The notes beneath the pieces were generated by a model. It was not told the origin of the DNA. It was given only the letters and a program-made list of their open reading frames with translations, and did no database searches. Positions 23,906-33,600 of a DNA stretch of 64,000 nt are shown here, piece by piece. The translations under genes were made by a program, and so were the position numbers. The stretch's first letter is position 1, and the number at the start of each line of letters is the position of its first letter. This DNA is from Fratercula arctica (taxonomy: Eukaryota > Chordata > Aves > Charadriiformes > Alcidae), in the NCBI GenBank assembly GCA_947846985.1, contig CANTUZ010000024.1:682001-746000 (forward strand), in the 5' to 3' direction.

Positions 23906-24587
23906 CAACCCAACACCTCACGGAATCTCCATTCAAGGCTATACCCTCGCTCCTTCTTGCCCAGCTTGCTCCTTTCTTCCCCCCACCTTTTTTTTTTCTA
24001 CATAAAAATATTTTATGCAGCTTTTCTTGTTCCCATTGCTTAGAATTGGCAGTCTGGGTTCAGATGCTGCTTTAGAGAGGATATTGTTAGGATTAGGTCC
24101 AATGTTTCTCTAAAAACCGTAAGTGAACAGACACTAGTTCAGGAATGAATTCTGCCAGTTTTTGCTGTCGAGACAAGACACCACAGAAGAAGTCCTCCCC
24201 CTGTGCAAGTCAGCAGGGCTCTGCTGAAAAAAGCAGCTTGTTTGCTTGGACCTGTGTCTGTGCCTTAATTGCCAGTTGAATATATACTTGCTTTTTGTTC
24301 AAAATAATTGAAAAAGAAGTAATGCGTTGTTGGCTTCAAAATAAAGAATCCTGAAATGCTTCAGGATATCATAAAATAAGGTAATTTCTCATAGTGCATG
24401 GCTAGATGAGACAGTTTCCTAAGCGTAGGTAGGCATCTTAATATCCCATTTTTAAGAAAAAAGAAATGTACTTGCATGGCCGTGAAAACACAGCCTTTGC
24501 TTTTAAAGTATAACTGCCGTCTGGATAGCAATATAGCAAAACCACAGCATCTACACAGCAATAAAGACATTGTAATAAGTCTGACTT

Positions 24588-24850
24588 ACCAAGTTCAGTG
24601 AGAATGTAAGTCTGGAGATGTGAGTAGAGAGCCTTGAACTTCTCTCCCTTTTATACATTTATCTGACCAAGCCTACTGTGCTTTAAACTTGTATTCATCA
24701 CAAAACAAATTCACTTATGCACGTCATTCCTTCAGTTGATGTAATTGTTTTTCATGGTTTGTGATTATTAGTCAGTTCTTGGCTTCCAAAAGCATGACAT
24801 TGCATTGCAATTTTCTTTCATGTTCGGACTTCCTGGGTCAATTATATTTG
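24588..24850 (-). promoter_or_regulatory. Promoter and exon 1 of gene 23122-23361
   Basis: Exon 1 ends CACTGAACTTG (exon end 24590), followed by donor GTAAGTC. The TATA box is at 24649-24655. The upstream module ATTACATCAACTGAAGGAAT at about 24730-24749, followed by GACGTGCA, combines the two forms seen at the other promoters. Confidence 0.8.
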
Positions 24851-25824
24851 TAGAATTAGTGTGGTGAAATCTGAGTTATAACAGGAAAGGGAAGGAAGGA
24901 TATTGAGAGCAGAATTGATTGACATTCACAATCCCATTTTGGAGCAATGGGCAAATTTCGGTATATGAAGCCTGCAATGACTCATACTTGGTTTGAGGAA
25001 GAAAGAATTTCAAATTTTTTACAGAAATAATAATCTCTAGAAAGCATTTCTTGTTTCTTTTTATTTCAAAATTGCATTTTTAGGTCAAAATATTCGCTTT
25101 ATTTCTATTTCTTATTTTGTTCGTATTGTTTCCAGCTCAAAAGCAGAAGTACAAGAGAGGTGTTTGGATTAGAGGATGAGACTGCTCTGTACCTTGCTGC
25201 ACTCAAATATGCATGGACATGTCAATTGTATACTGTGACCTGCCACAGGAAAGTCATTCTGTAGAAAATCCAATTTACTTGCTAAGCTCTATCAATTACT
25301 TTTACCAAACTTCAACAGCCACCTCCTAAGTCTACATAGAAGGAAAGTGGGGTCCTTTTTGGTGCAAGAACAGTGGAATTTTGAAACCGTCAGTGACAAG
25401 ACTTTAGGAGAACCATAAAGCAGGTAGCCATCAATAATAAATCTAAAAGCTTTCAAGCAGAAATAACGATATTTGAAATTTCCAGGCTTTCAACCATAGA
25501 TGAAATAAACTTGCAAACTCAGTCTTCTGGAGAACCAGCCCAAGCGCCGCCAATTTAATTGGATCCAAAACCATCTGCTCAGTGATTGTTTACACTTAGA
25601 TCAGAAAATGATTCACTCAGGGGTTCATTACAAGGAGCAAGATAAAACAACCAGGAACATATCTCTGTAATAACTGCAGTTTTCTGGAGAAGTCCCTCAA
25701 ATGCTAAATATGGTTCAACGTGACATCTTCTTCATGTTGTTGAGGTGTATAACTTAATAATGACGGTGAATAATGCGGAGCCCTGTGAATGTGACCTGGT
25801 AAGCAGCAACATCCCCGTCTTCCC

Positions 25825-26015
25825 TGGTGACCTTCAGCTCAAAACGCTGTTTACTCGCAGCTAAAGGAAGGATAATAATAGGCACGTCAGATGTTCTGGG
25901 CCTTTCTCTGAATTTTGAATATCAAAGCCTTCATTAATACTTATTAAAGATTTAAATGTACAAAGAGATTTATTATTTAAATATTAATACTACGTTACTG
26001 GAAACCGCCCCAGCG
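25825..26015 (-). repeat. Central conserved element, copy 3 (inverted)
   Basis: Read on the minus strand, this shows GTATTAATATTTAAATAATA, ATATTCAAAATTCAGA, a TATTATTATCC block and GAAGGTCACCAGG. They come in the same order as copies 1 and 2. The element is inverted relative to them but again lies between the two divergent promoters. Confidence 0.6.
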
Positions 26016-26519
26016 TTATGTAACACAGTTTCTGAAAACGCATATCGGGTTATCCTGTTTCTATGCTTTATTAAGGTTGTAATTTATAGCTTCAGAATTG
26101 GGTCTCTGGAAGCTTTTTTCTCTGAAAATACGTCATATACATACCATTTTAATGCTTATAGGCCAATTTTCTAGCTGAATCAATCAGCACAGCAATATCC
26201 TATTGCATGACGGCATCAAATCAAAGAAATGGTCTTTCCCCCTTTGCTGGTCACAGGAAATGTTGGAAGGGATTGGTAAGAACGTGGTGTTTCACGTGTC
26301 ATTAAAGTTATGAAATACATGAAAAGGAGAGGCTACCCCTTCCACAAGTATTTCAGAAAAAAAAAAAGGTACAACAAAGTACACGGACAGCGAGGCTGGT
26401 CTTCCAAAAGTGGCATATTTGGTAATTTGTACGTCTTTGCATATTCTGTCGATTTGTTGCTCTACGGAAGCAGTGAATTCAGCACAATGATACCAAGGCT
26501 TAATTGCCCTGTATAGTTT

Positions 26520-26770
26520 TGAGATGAAAGAAACCTGGAGGGTGTAGCCTGCATGTCACAGTGCCGGACCAATAATCAGAAACCCCGGGGAGAACCGGTA
26601 TCTCAATGAGAAGGAGTCATGAGGGAAGCAAAATGTGTTTGGTAATTGGAGCTGACCCGGGGTGCAGACGTGTCTTTCACGTGCTGGGCGGGACCAGGCG
26701 CTCTATAAAAACCTGCGCCGCTGAGAATAATGCATTCGCTTCTCCTGCCTTATCCTCCTTGCAGAAGTGG
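26520..26770 (+). promoter_or_regulatory. Promoter and exon 1 of gene 27369-27608
   Basis: The TATA box (TATAAAA) is at 26704-26710. Exon 1 (about 26735-26770) ends before donor GTAAGT at 26771. An upstream AGATGAAAGAAACCTG motif at about 26522 also occurs upstream of gene 13190 at about 12031. The TGACGT module is not recognisable here. Confidence 0.75.
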
Positions 26771-27368
26771 GTAAGTCGGAATAGATTTAGAAAACCTAGT
26801 GAATAATGAAGAGGTTTATTTGACATTGTTTCCCCTCTCTTTCCCCCTGCTCCCAGTTTCTAATCTAGATTAATGCATTGGGAATTAAGGTTGTGATTTG
26901 ATGAGAATTATTTGTGTGTAGGGTATTCTCTCCTCCTTGGATTTTCATTAGTATTTGTGTGTTTGAAACTGTGTCAGTGCTGTGCGTGTTCCTCTTTTCC
27001 CTTTAAGTCTTTGTCTCGGTACGGCTATGAAGGATCTTCCCGTTTATTCCCTGACAGCTCCCTTTTGACACAGGCATCACGGGTCACAATCCCATCTCCC
27101 ATCATGGTCCACAGCGGGTCTGTGCAGGAGAGATGAGAAAGGCTGGTCAGGACAGAGGATTAGGAGGAAGACCTGCCATTAAGGATCAGGATAGAACAAT
27201 AGATGAGCACAGAGGGGGTCCAGCAGCATGCCTGGGTTTGCTGGCTCTCCTTCCCTCCCTGCATGCTCGCAGCACTTACTTGAGATTTACTTGCTGTTGG
27301 GAGCATTGTCTTACAGGCTTTTTCTTCCCTGTGATATTTTAGGCTTTCCCCCCTGCCATCGCCTCAAG

Positions 27369-27608
27369 ATGACTTTCTACTACCAGAACCAGTGTGAGGA
27401 TTCCTGCTACTCTCCCTGCAACTACGGGACCACGTACAGCTACCGGACCTACGACTGTGGAAGCCCTTGTGGCTACCGCGGCTACGGGAGTCTGTGCGGT
27501 TACCGTGACTGGTACCCCTCCTACAGCTCCCGCTACTGCTACCCCTACTCTTCTTGCTACACCCGTAGATACAGCTATGGGAGCTGCTACCCCTGCTACC
27601 CCTGCTAA
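27369..27608 (+). CDS. EDMTF-type epidermal differentiation protein, 79 aa (plus-strand twin)
   Basis: This is the twin of 23122-23361: the same N-terminus, the same YDCGSPCGYRGYGS centre and the same CYPCYPC end, with Cys and Thr at the two differing positions. The intron is 26771-27342 (572 bp), less than half that of the twin and without a CR1 insertion. The two genes' UTRs and introns look clearly different while their coding parts are almost identical at the DNA level. Acceptor is ATTTTAG, and 26 bases of exon 2 precede the ATG. The reading frame is intact and expression is expected from its own TATA box at 26704. Confidence 0.9.
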   Translation: MTFYYQNQCEDSCYSPCNYGTTYSYRTYDCGSPCGYRGYGSLCGYRDWYPSYSSRYCYPYSSCYTRRYSYGSCYPCYPC

Positions 27609-28198
27609 ATCCAGAAGGATTTAATGGGAAACAAGGACTGCGAATTAATTACCAGATTCACGGCTGCTCTTAAGGGGAGGGTTTGCAGGAGCGCTGAGTC
27701 CGGGACTGCGACTGAAAGCTGTAGTATTTTGGAGAGCTCAGTGTTTCTGTAGAACTTCTCCAATGGTTTTCCAAAATTTTTTGTCTTCCTTTTTGCCTAC
27801 TGACTTCTTAACCCTACATGGATTTAGTGATGTAAAGGAAGCTGGGCTTAACATGGATAAACAACTTCATAACTCCTTTATAGCTCTTTCCCAGCTAACA
27901 TTAACGAAATCTAAAGTGTACCTGTACTAGCCTTCCTATGGATATATTTCTGACTTAACTGCTTCTGAAGCTATACCAAAGAAACAGCAAATCATCTGAT
28001 TCTATTTGTTTCATCGCACTTAAAGCAAGTGGAAAAGTTTGAAATTGGAAATTGATAGTCAAACGCTGCAGCTGTAGCAGCAAAAATGTTACCAATGAAA
28101 TTGGGAGATTTTCTGCAGATATAAATTAATCTCTGTACACATTCTTTCTGCTTCTGCTTTCTGTATTATTTTAGATTGTGATTATGAGCTTTATTCTT

Positions 28199-28204
28199 AT
28201 TAAA
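28199..28204 (+). terminator. Polyadenylation signal of gene 27369-27608
   Basis: ATTAAA lies about 590 bases past the stop, followed by TATAGCATCATTAC. This matches the gene-end signature used across the window. Confidence 0.6.
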
Positions 28205-28710
28205 AAAGTTATAGCATCATTACATATCCCTGTTTTTCTTTTTCTGACTTGGATGTACACAGATTTTTGTCCCCTGCTTGGTATGTTTTATGGAGACATA
28301 TTGCACCCTGTAGCTGAATGTCAGCTGAACCTGAGCACAGCTTTTGCGAAGAAGTAACCCAGCAGTATCTCAGAAAATTAAGTCACCCATTTCAGAATCT
28401 CCTAGGAAGGATTTGGAAATATTCTTTTAAATTTGCCTCATCATCACAGTGCGTGCGCAGACATTGGACAGAACAGCAGCACATGTTAGTGCTTTGCAGA
28501 TGCACAGAGTGCCTGCAGGCAAACGCAGTTTCACTGGGGAGTAAGCCAAGAAGTTGAGAGAAAAGTCCCTTTTTCTCAAGTGCTTTTGTGCTCGCAGTGT
28601 CTGGGATGCTTTCTGGATTTAGAGACCGATCTGTTACCGAGCAGAAAATTGCACGCTTTCCGTTCACTTTATTAAGTGCTGGTAAGGAGAAGCGGTTGCA
28701 AGTATTACTG

Positions 28711-28935
28711 CAAGGCTCCATTTGAATGACAATGCAATGGCATGAATTTCCCCATCTGCACAATCACACCACGGTTATTAGGGTGAGATCCCTTGACGCA
28801 AGTCTGAAGTGACTCTATTATTCATGACTGAAGTACCTAACTGACAGCAGCAATAACCTCTTAATAGTACGCTGCTGTAACACAGCCTGGGCATAAAACA
28901 GCCAGTGAAGTGCTTTGAAAGCCCTATTAAATCCT
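28711..28935 (+). repeat. Diverged direct repeat, copy 1, with TATA-like box
   Basis: It contains CTCCATTTGAATG, AAGTGACTCTATTATTCATG, AAGTACCTAACTGACAGCAG, a weak TATA-like CATAAAA at about 28892 and AAGTGCTTTGAA. All recur in order about 1,070 bases downstream. No coding exon of the families follows. It is possibly a duplicated relic promoter. Confidence 0.5.
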
Positions 28936-29141
28936 AGAACCCTTATTGTGGATGTAATTGCTGCCCTTTGAAGAACACACAGAGCGGCGTCTTGAGAGCA
29001 GTCTCACAAGAGGAACAGAGCTCGACTGTGCTACAATACAAAATACGAGTGCAAAACTCATCGAAAACATTTGCAAGCGAAGTTGTGGTTTACACTTCCA
29101 TTGACTTTGGGGACGGAGCTTTCTCATGGCTTCTGAGGAGC

Positions 29142-29332
29142 TTTATTCACTGGAACAGGTTGCCCAGAGAGGGGTGTGGAGGCCCCATCCCTGGAGACAT
29201 TCCAGGCCAGGCTGGAGGAGGCTCTGAGCGACCTCATCTAGTTGAGGGTGTCCCTGCTCACTGCAGGGGGGTGGCACTGGGTGGCCTTTAGAGGTCCCTT
29301 CCCACCCAACACATTCTATGGTTCTATGAAAG
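29142..29332 (+). mobile_element. CR1 LINE 3'-end fragment
   Basis: The order GGAACAGGTTGCCCAGAGAG, CATTCCAGGCCAGGCTGGAG and GGTCCCTTCCCACCC, ending CATTCTATGGTTCTATGA, is typical of an avian CR1 3' end in plus orientation. It lies between the two copies of the direct repeat. Confidence 0.92.
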
Positions 29333-29785
29333 CACTCACCGACTGGTGCCTGACATGTTCCCTGCAGAAGCACAGCGTGAATTCCTGGTCAACCTGTATC
29401 TTGCCATTAAGGTCTATAAATTCAGCTGGAACTGGGCATATTTTCATTTTTTTCATTAGCCAAATCTATTAAATAAAATCTTGAAAGTTATGAATAAGTT
29501 GGTAAAAATTGGGAAGGCTTAAGTGTCTCAGAGTGCACAAGTAAGAGACAATGTTAGCTTAAAGTAATTGCTAATATCTCAGTAGTTCTACAGACTGCTT
29601 ATGGCTTTAGCTGCTTTAACAGGGGGCCTAGTTAAAGGAAAGAGTTAGAAATTCATGGAATGCCACACACATATATGTTTCTTCCACTCCAGGAAATCTT
29701 AAGATAAGACTAGAAAGAATTCCACATTTCTGGGATGAGAAGGCAACGTAACTAATGGTAGGGTCTGTCATGGGTGGTGGTACAG

Positions 29786-30000
29786 AGCCGCATTTGAATG
29801 GAAAATATGAAGGCTATAAAATCACATTCTGGCTAAAGCATATATTGAAATGTCTGAACATGTACTTTTGAAGTGACTATTATTCAATAATGAAGCACCT
29901 AACAAGAGCAGTAAGCTTTTAATGGAGTAATAACACACTATAAATGTATAAAATAGCTAGGAGCATATGAGAAGTCCTTTGAACTATGTAGTGCTGAAAA
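29786..30000 (+). repeat. Diverged direct repeat, copy 2, with TATA-like box
   Basis: It contains CCGCATTTGAATGG, GAAGTGACTATTATTCAATA, AAGCACCTAACAAGAGCAGT, a better TATA box (GTATAAAATAG, about 29947) and AAGTCCTTTGAA. It is the partner of 28711-28935. I found no associated exon with a beta-core or MTF start. Confidence 0.5.
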
Positions 30001-30761
30001 ATGTGAAGACATTGGGTATTTCTGCTTGCGAAAAGGACCACAAAGTAACAAATTCACTGACACTTTTTCTTTCACAAGCTGTTCCTTACGCTGGGGTTAA
30101 TAGCTTATTTGTATCTGTTGTGTGCTACAACCCAAGTGTGTCTATCACAAGCTGGTGAACCTCTCGCAAACCGTGACCACCAACCCATGTGCCACCTGAT
30201 GTTTAACCATGTGGCTTAAGCTTCATTACCAACATCGCCCTGGCCAACGTGGGAAATCAGAAGATTAAAATCACACAAACCAAGCAAAAGCCGAGTTATT
30301 GATGCAATGCGTATTCTTTAATTGGGATGGCAAATGCAAGAGACAGTAACGGCAGGAAACAAAACAACACAGAAACAATGAGTCGGAAACCGGAAAATCA
30401 TAAGGCTGCAGCAAGGCACAACCCAGGGCTCCACCCCAGAGATTCCCCCTCCTATCGCAGGTTGGGGGTCTCGGAGTCGGCCAGAGCAGAGGAGACTCAT
30501 CCAAGGACGAGTACAGCTTCGTTGTACGGCAGATGGAGGGGAGCTTTTGGAGGCAGTGCTGGAAACGCTAAAGTCGCCAGCTGGAGAACTGCAAGGTTCC
30601 TCTGTACAAATGAGCAAGGACCATGAAGTTCAAGTAGCTGCTTTGCCACGGCCTAAAGGAGAGCTGAAAGCTTTGTTCTGCGTCTGGTGGTAGACGACAA
30701 GAGGTGCTGCCTGTGGGGACTGAGGGCAGATGCAGTGCTGAACTCCATGGATATTTGGGGC

Positions 30762-31196
30762 TTAGCAGGGCCCACAGTTGCCACTGAGGTACCTGTGGCC
30801 TCGGGCCCAGCCACCGTATCCGCAGCTCCCAAAGCCTCCGTAGCCCCCATAAAGCCCATAGCCTCCATAGCCTCCAGAAAGCCCATAGCCTCCGTAGCCC
30901 CCATAAAGCCCATAGCCTCCGTAGCCCCCATAGCCCCCAAGGCCTCCATAACCACCACGGCCTCCAAAAGTGCCGCCGTAGCCCCCTGCAACGCCGGGGG
31001 CTCCCGCTGAGCCAACAACGCTGTACTGCGGGAAGGAGCTGAGGATGGGCCCGGGGAAGGTGACCACCGAGGCCGGGGGCTGGATGACCACCGTGGAGTC
31101 GGGGCACTGGCGCACGCAGGGCTCGTTGGCGGTGTCAGCCAGCGGGGCCGGGGCGGCCACCCCACAGGCAGGGACGCACAGGCTGGAGCAGGGCAT
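30762..31196 (-). CDS. Claw/scale-type beta-keratin, copy 1 (outer left), 144 aa
   Basis: Corneous beta-protein of hard epidermal appendages. Residues 1-26 form a Cys/Ala/Pro head. Residues 27-60 are the 34-residue beta-sheet core ([19 protein letters not shown], then [15 protein letters not shown]) that pairs into filament subunits. Residues about 67-130 are a Gly-Gly-Tyr/Leu tail of the claw/scale type, and the end is [10 protein letters not shown]. This outer copy starts Met-Pro-Cys instead of Met-Ser-Cys and has Ala instead of Arg at residue 131 (GGWARGH). The intron is 31218-31316 (99 bp), the TATA box 31378-31384 (-), and the polyadenylation signal ATTAAA at 30317-30322 (-). Its 3'UTR differs from the inner copies and is shared only with copy 12. 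Confidence 0.93.
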   Translation of the reverse strand: MPCSSLCVPACGVAAPAPLADTANEPCVRQCPDSTVVIQPPASVVTFPGPILSSFPQYSVVGSAGAPGVAGGYGGTFGGRGGYGGLGGYGGYGGYGLYGGYGGYGLSGGYGGYGLYGGYGGFGSCGYGGWARGHRYLSGNCGPC

Positions 31197-33165
31197 CTTT
31201 CAGGCAGGCAAGGAGTCCTGGAAAAGACGCCAGGGATTAGGCAAGGGTGCGGGGAAGGGGCTGCATCAAGGGAGGCAGGGAGAGATCCCCAAGAGGCTTC
31301 CAGGAGCTGGACTTACCGAGTTGATCAGGAGAGTCAAGCGGAGGAAGGTGGATAGAGGGCTGTGAAGCCCTCAGCTCTTTTATACATGTCCCAGGCTGCC
31401 CGGGGCATCGGCCAGGGGGCGGTGGCAGAAGCCCCAGCTAATCGTGAAATCCAGCGGACAAGCCTCATGAAACAAATTGTGATGTGCAACAATTATATCC
31501 ATCCTAATTTGGTCTACCAGTGAGCAAACATGTAATGGGAGGGACAGACCATGACACATTCCATGAAAGACAAGGCGCTGCTGTAGCTGAGCTGGCATCA
31601 TCAATAAACCCTGATCTGTCCCTAATCCCCCCACTTTGCTTATGTGCAAGAGTCCTGAGCATCTTGCAGAAGTGCTTTGCAATCCTGTGCGCAGCCATCA
31701 CGCTTGTCATTACCTCCCTTTTACAAGCTGGTAAACTGAGGCACCGGGAGGTTGGGCAAAGGAAGAAGCCATCCCACCTGCTCAGGGCAGCTCCCAAAGA
31801 TGAACTATGGCCCCATGCTGTGGCCTCAAACCAGGGCACAAGGGCCAGGAAGATTGTAGTAATGGGTGCAAGGGGCATCCCTAAGCCTTGCACATTTTCC
31901 TGCCACTGCATGACTGGTTGATTTCTAGCTCCCCAATTCACTTGACAGTCCTGGAAAGAGCAAGGGAGATGGATGCCATGTGGGATGGAGCTCCATCTAT
32001 GAACAGTGCTGGCACCAACATGGGTGGGAGGGCAATGGGATTAGGCACTGGCGAGCTAAATGTGTGGAGACGTGCACGGAGGAGCAGGAGGGCAAGAACA
32101 GGACCAAGACAGTCTCAGCTGTTCAGCCACGTGTCTCTGGGCATGGTCCTCCCCAAGCCCTCTGTGGAGATACTTGATTACTCAGCTGGGCACTCAGGGC
32201 TGGGACATGCCGGCCCAGCACCCACAGAGCACCAGGCTGCACGTGGCCATGCTCCCCACAAGCACACTGGGCACTGCTGGCTATGAGCACGTAGCTGGGT
32301 TTCTGCTGAGTCTGGCGTGGTTGGGCACAGCAAGATGCCCAAAAATCCTTCCACGTCAGCACAGTGAAGGATTATGGACAGATCAGGGTTTATTGGTGCC
32401 ATGAGTTCAGCTACAGCAGCGCCCTGACTTTCATGTAATGTTGTGTCATGGTCTGTCCCTCCCATCACCTCTTTCTTCTCCCGGGCACAATAGCAGGGCA
32501 ACGTCCTCAGTGAAGAGGGGTTTAATTGTCTCACGTCACGATCTGTGTCCTGAAGCTTGTCCGCTGGATTTCATGATTAGCTGGGGCTTCTGCCACCGCC
32601 CCCTGGCCGATGCCCCGGGCAGCCTGGGACATGTATAAAAGAGCTGAGGGCTTCACAGCCCTCTATCCACCTTCCTCCGCTTGACTCTCCTGACCATCGT
32701 GGTAAGTCCAAGTCTTACCTGCATCTTTCCTTCCTCAGCAGTGGCTTTCTCAAGGCATCTTTCCTGTGTGTTCTACCACACTTTCATAGTGCAGAGTTAG
32801 GACATGATGGGACGGTTTCAGAGCTATGGAAAGGATGGGAATTTAAAACTTGCAGGTATGATGCCCTGAGTCCACCGATGCACTCAAGTCCTTTGGGAGC
32901 TTGGTGATTTTCCATCTACTTTGGAGGAAGGAGTTTTTCCTCTCTCCTGTGGGCAAGTCAAGTCCAGGTACCATGAAGGGAGTAAGGGCTTTACAGCACC
33001 ATTTTAACTCTGGAATGTGTTTTTGCTCTGCCCACCTGAGATGATGCAGAGTGTGTCCTGGGACACAGGTTCCAAGTGTGAGAGAGCCATGAGGGGTTTG
33101 GGATGAGACCTTGCACTGAGCCGTAGCTCTGCCTTGTCTTGCAGCTTCACCTCCTGAACCGAAGG
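31197..33165. promoter_or_regulatory. Head-to-head promoter region 1 (copies 1 and 2)
   Basis: Divergent TATA boxes lie at 31378-31384 (-) and 32634-32640 (+), each in a CATGTATAAAAGAGCTGAGG context. Upstream of each TATA is a GATTAGCTGGGGCTTC...GGGCAGCCTGGGACA block. A segment at about 31650-31770 (TTTTACAAGCTGGTAAACTG, then AGGCACCGGGAGGTT) resembles the 3' half of a MIR/CORE-type SINE and recurs in all six regions. This region is longer than the four central ones, partly because of the long intron of copy 2. Confidence 0.8.
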
Positions 33166-33600
33166 ATGTCCTGCTCCAGCCTGTGCGTCCCTTCCTGTGG
33201 GGTGGCCGCCCCGGCCCCGCTGGCTGACACCGCCAACGAGCCCTGCGTGCGCCAGTGCCCCGACTCCACGGTGGTCATCCAGCCCCCGGCCTCGGTGGTC
33301 ACCTTCCCCGGGCCCATCCTCAGCTCCTTCCCGCAGTACAGCGTTGTTGGCTCAGCGGGAGCCCCCGGCGTTGCAGGGGGCTACGGCGGCACTTTTGGAG
33401 GCCGTGGTGGTTATGGAGGCCTTGGGGGCTATGGGGGCTACGGAGGCTATGGGCTTTATGGGGGCTACGGAGGCTATGGGCTTTCTGGAGGCTATGGAGG
33501 CTATGGGCTTTATGGGGGCTACGGAGGCTTTGGGAGCTGCGGATACGGTGGCTGGCGCCGTGGCCACAGGTACCTCAGTGGCAACTGCGGGCCCTGCTAA
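33166..33600 (+). CDS. Claw/scale-type beta-keratin, copy 2, with a distinct 443-bp intron
   Basis: The protein equals the array consensus except for Ser instead of Ala at residue 10 (VPSCG). The upstream structure is unique in the array. Exon 1 ends TGACCATCGTG at 32701 rather than TGATCAACTCG. The intron is 32702-33144 (443 bp against 99 bp elsewhere, with unrelated sequence), and the 21 bases before the ATG differ from all other copies. The TATA box is 32634-32640. The 3'UTR is class A with AATAAA at 33937-33942. It may keep an older gene body whose coding part was homogenised by conversion (inference). The frame is intact; the true start is the ATG at 33166 because splicing removes upstream sequence. 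Confidence 0.92.
   Translation: MSCSSLCVPSCGVAAPAPLADTANEPCVRQCPDSTVVIQPPASVVTFPGPILSSFPQYSVVGSAGAPGVAGGYGGTFGGRGGYGGLGGYGGYGGYGLYGGYGGYGLSGGYGGYGLYGGYGGFGSCGYGGWRRGHRYLSGNCGPC

Noticed and set aside
23495..23936. Several overlapping 86-118 codon frames at 23.5-23.9 kb
   Set aside because: All lie in the CR1 LINE fragment and are not part of an intact CR1 protein.
25225..25257. A minus-strand ATGACTTTC (Met-Thr-Phe) start
   Set aside because: It stops after 11 codons, lacks an acceptor at the right distance and has none of the family residues. A chance match.
30687..31010. Antisense frames with Ala/Ser/Pro/Ile repeats opposite each keratin tail
   Set aside because: They are the reverse-complement shadow of the Gly-Tyr repeat codons. 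There is no promoter or independent support.
33386..33530. Regular short GGC-TA(T/C)-GG repeats that superficially resemble a satellite or CRISPR-like array
   Set aside because: They are in-frame Gly-Gly-Tyr codons of the keratin tail, without spacers or constant repeat units.
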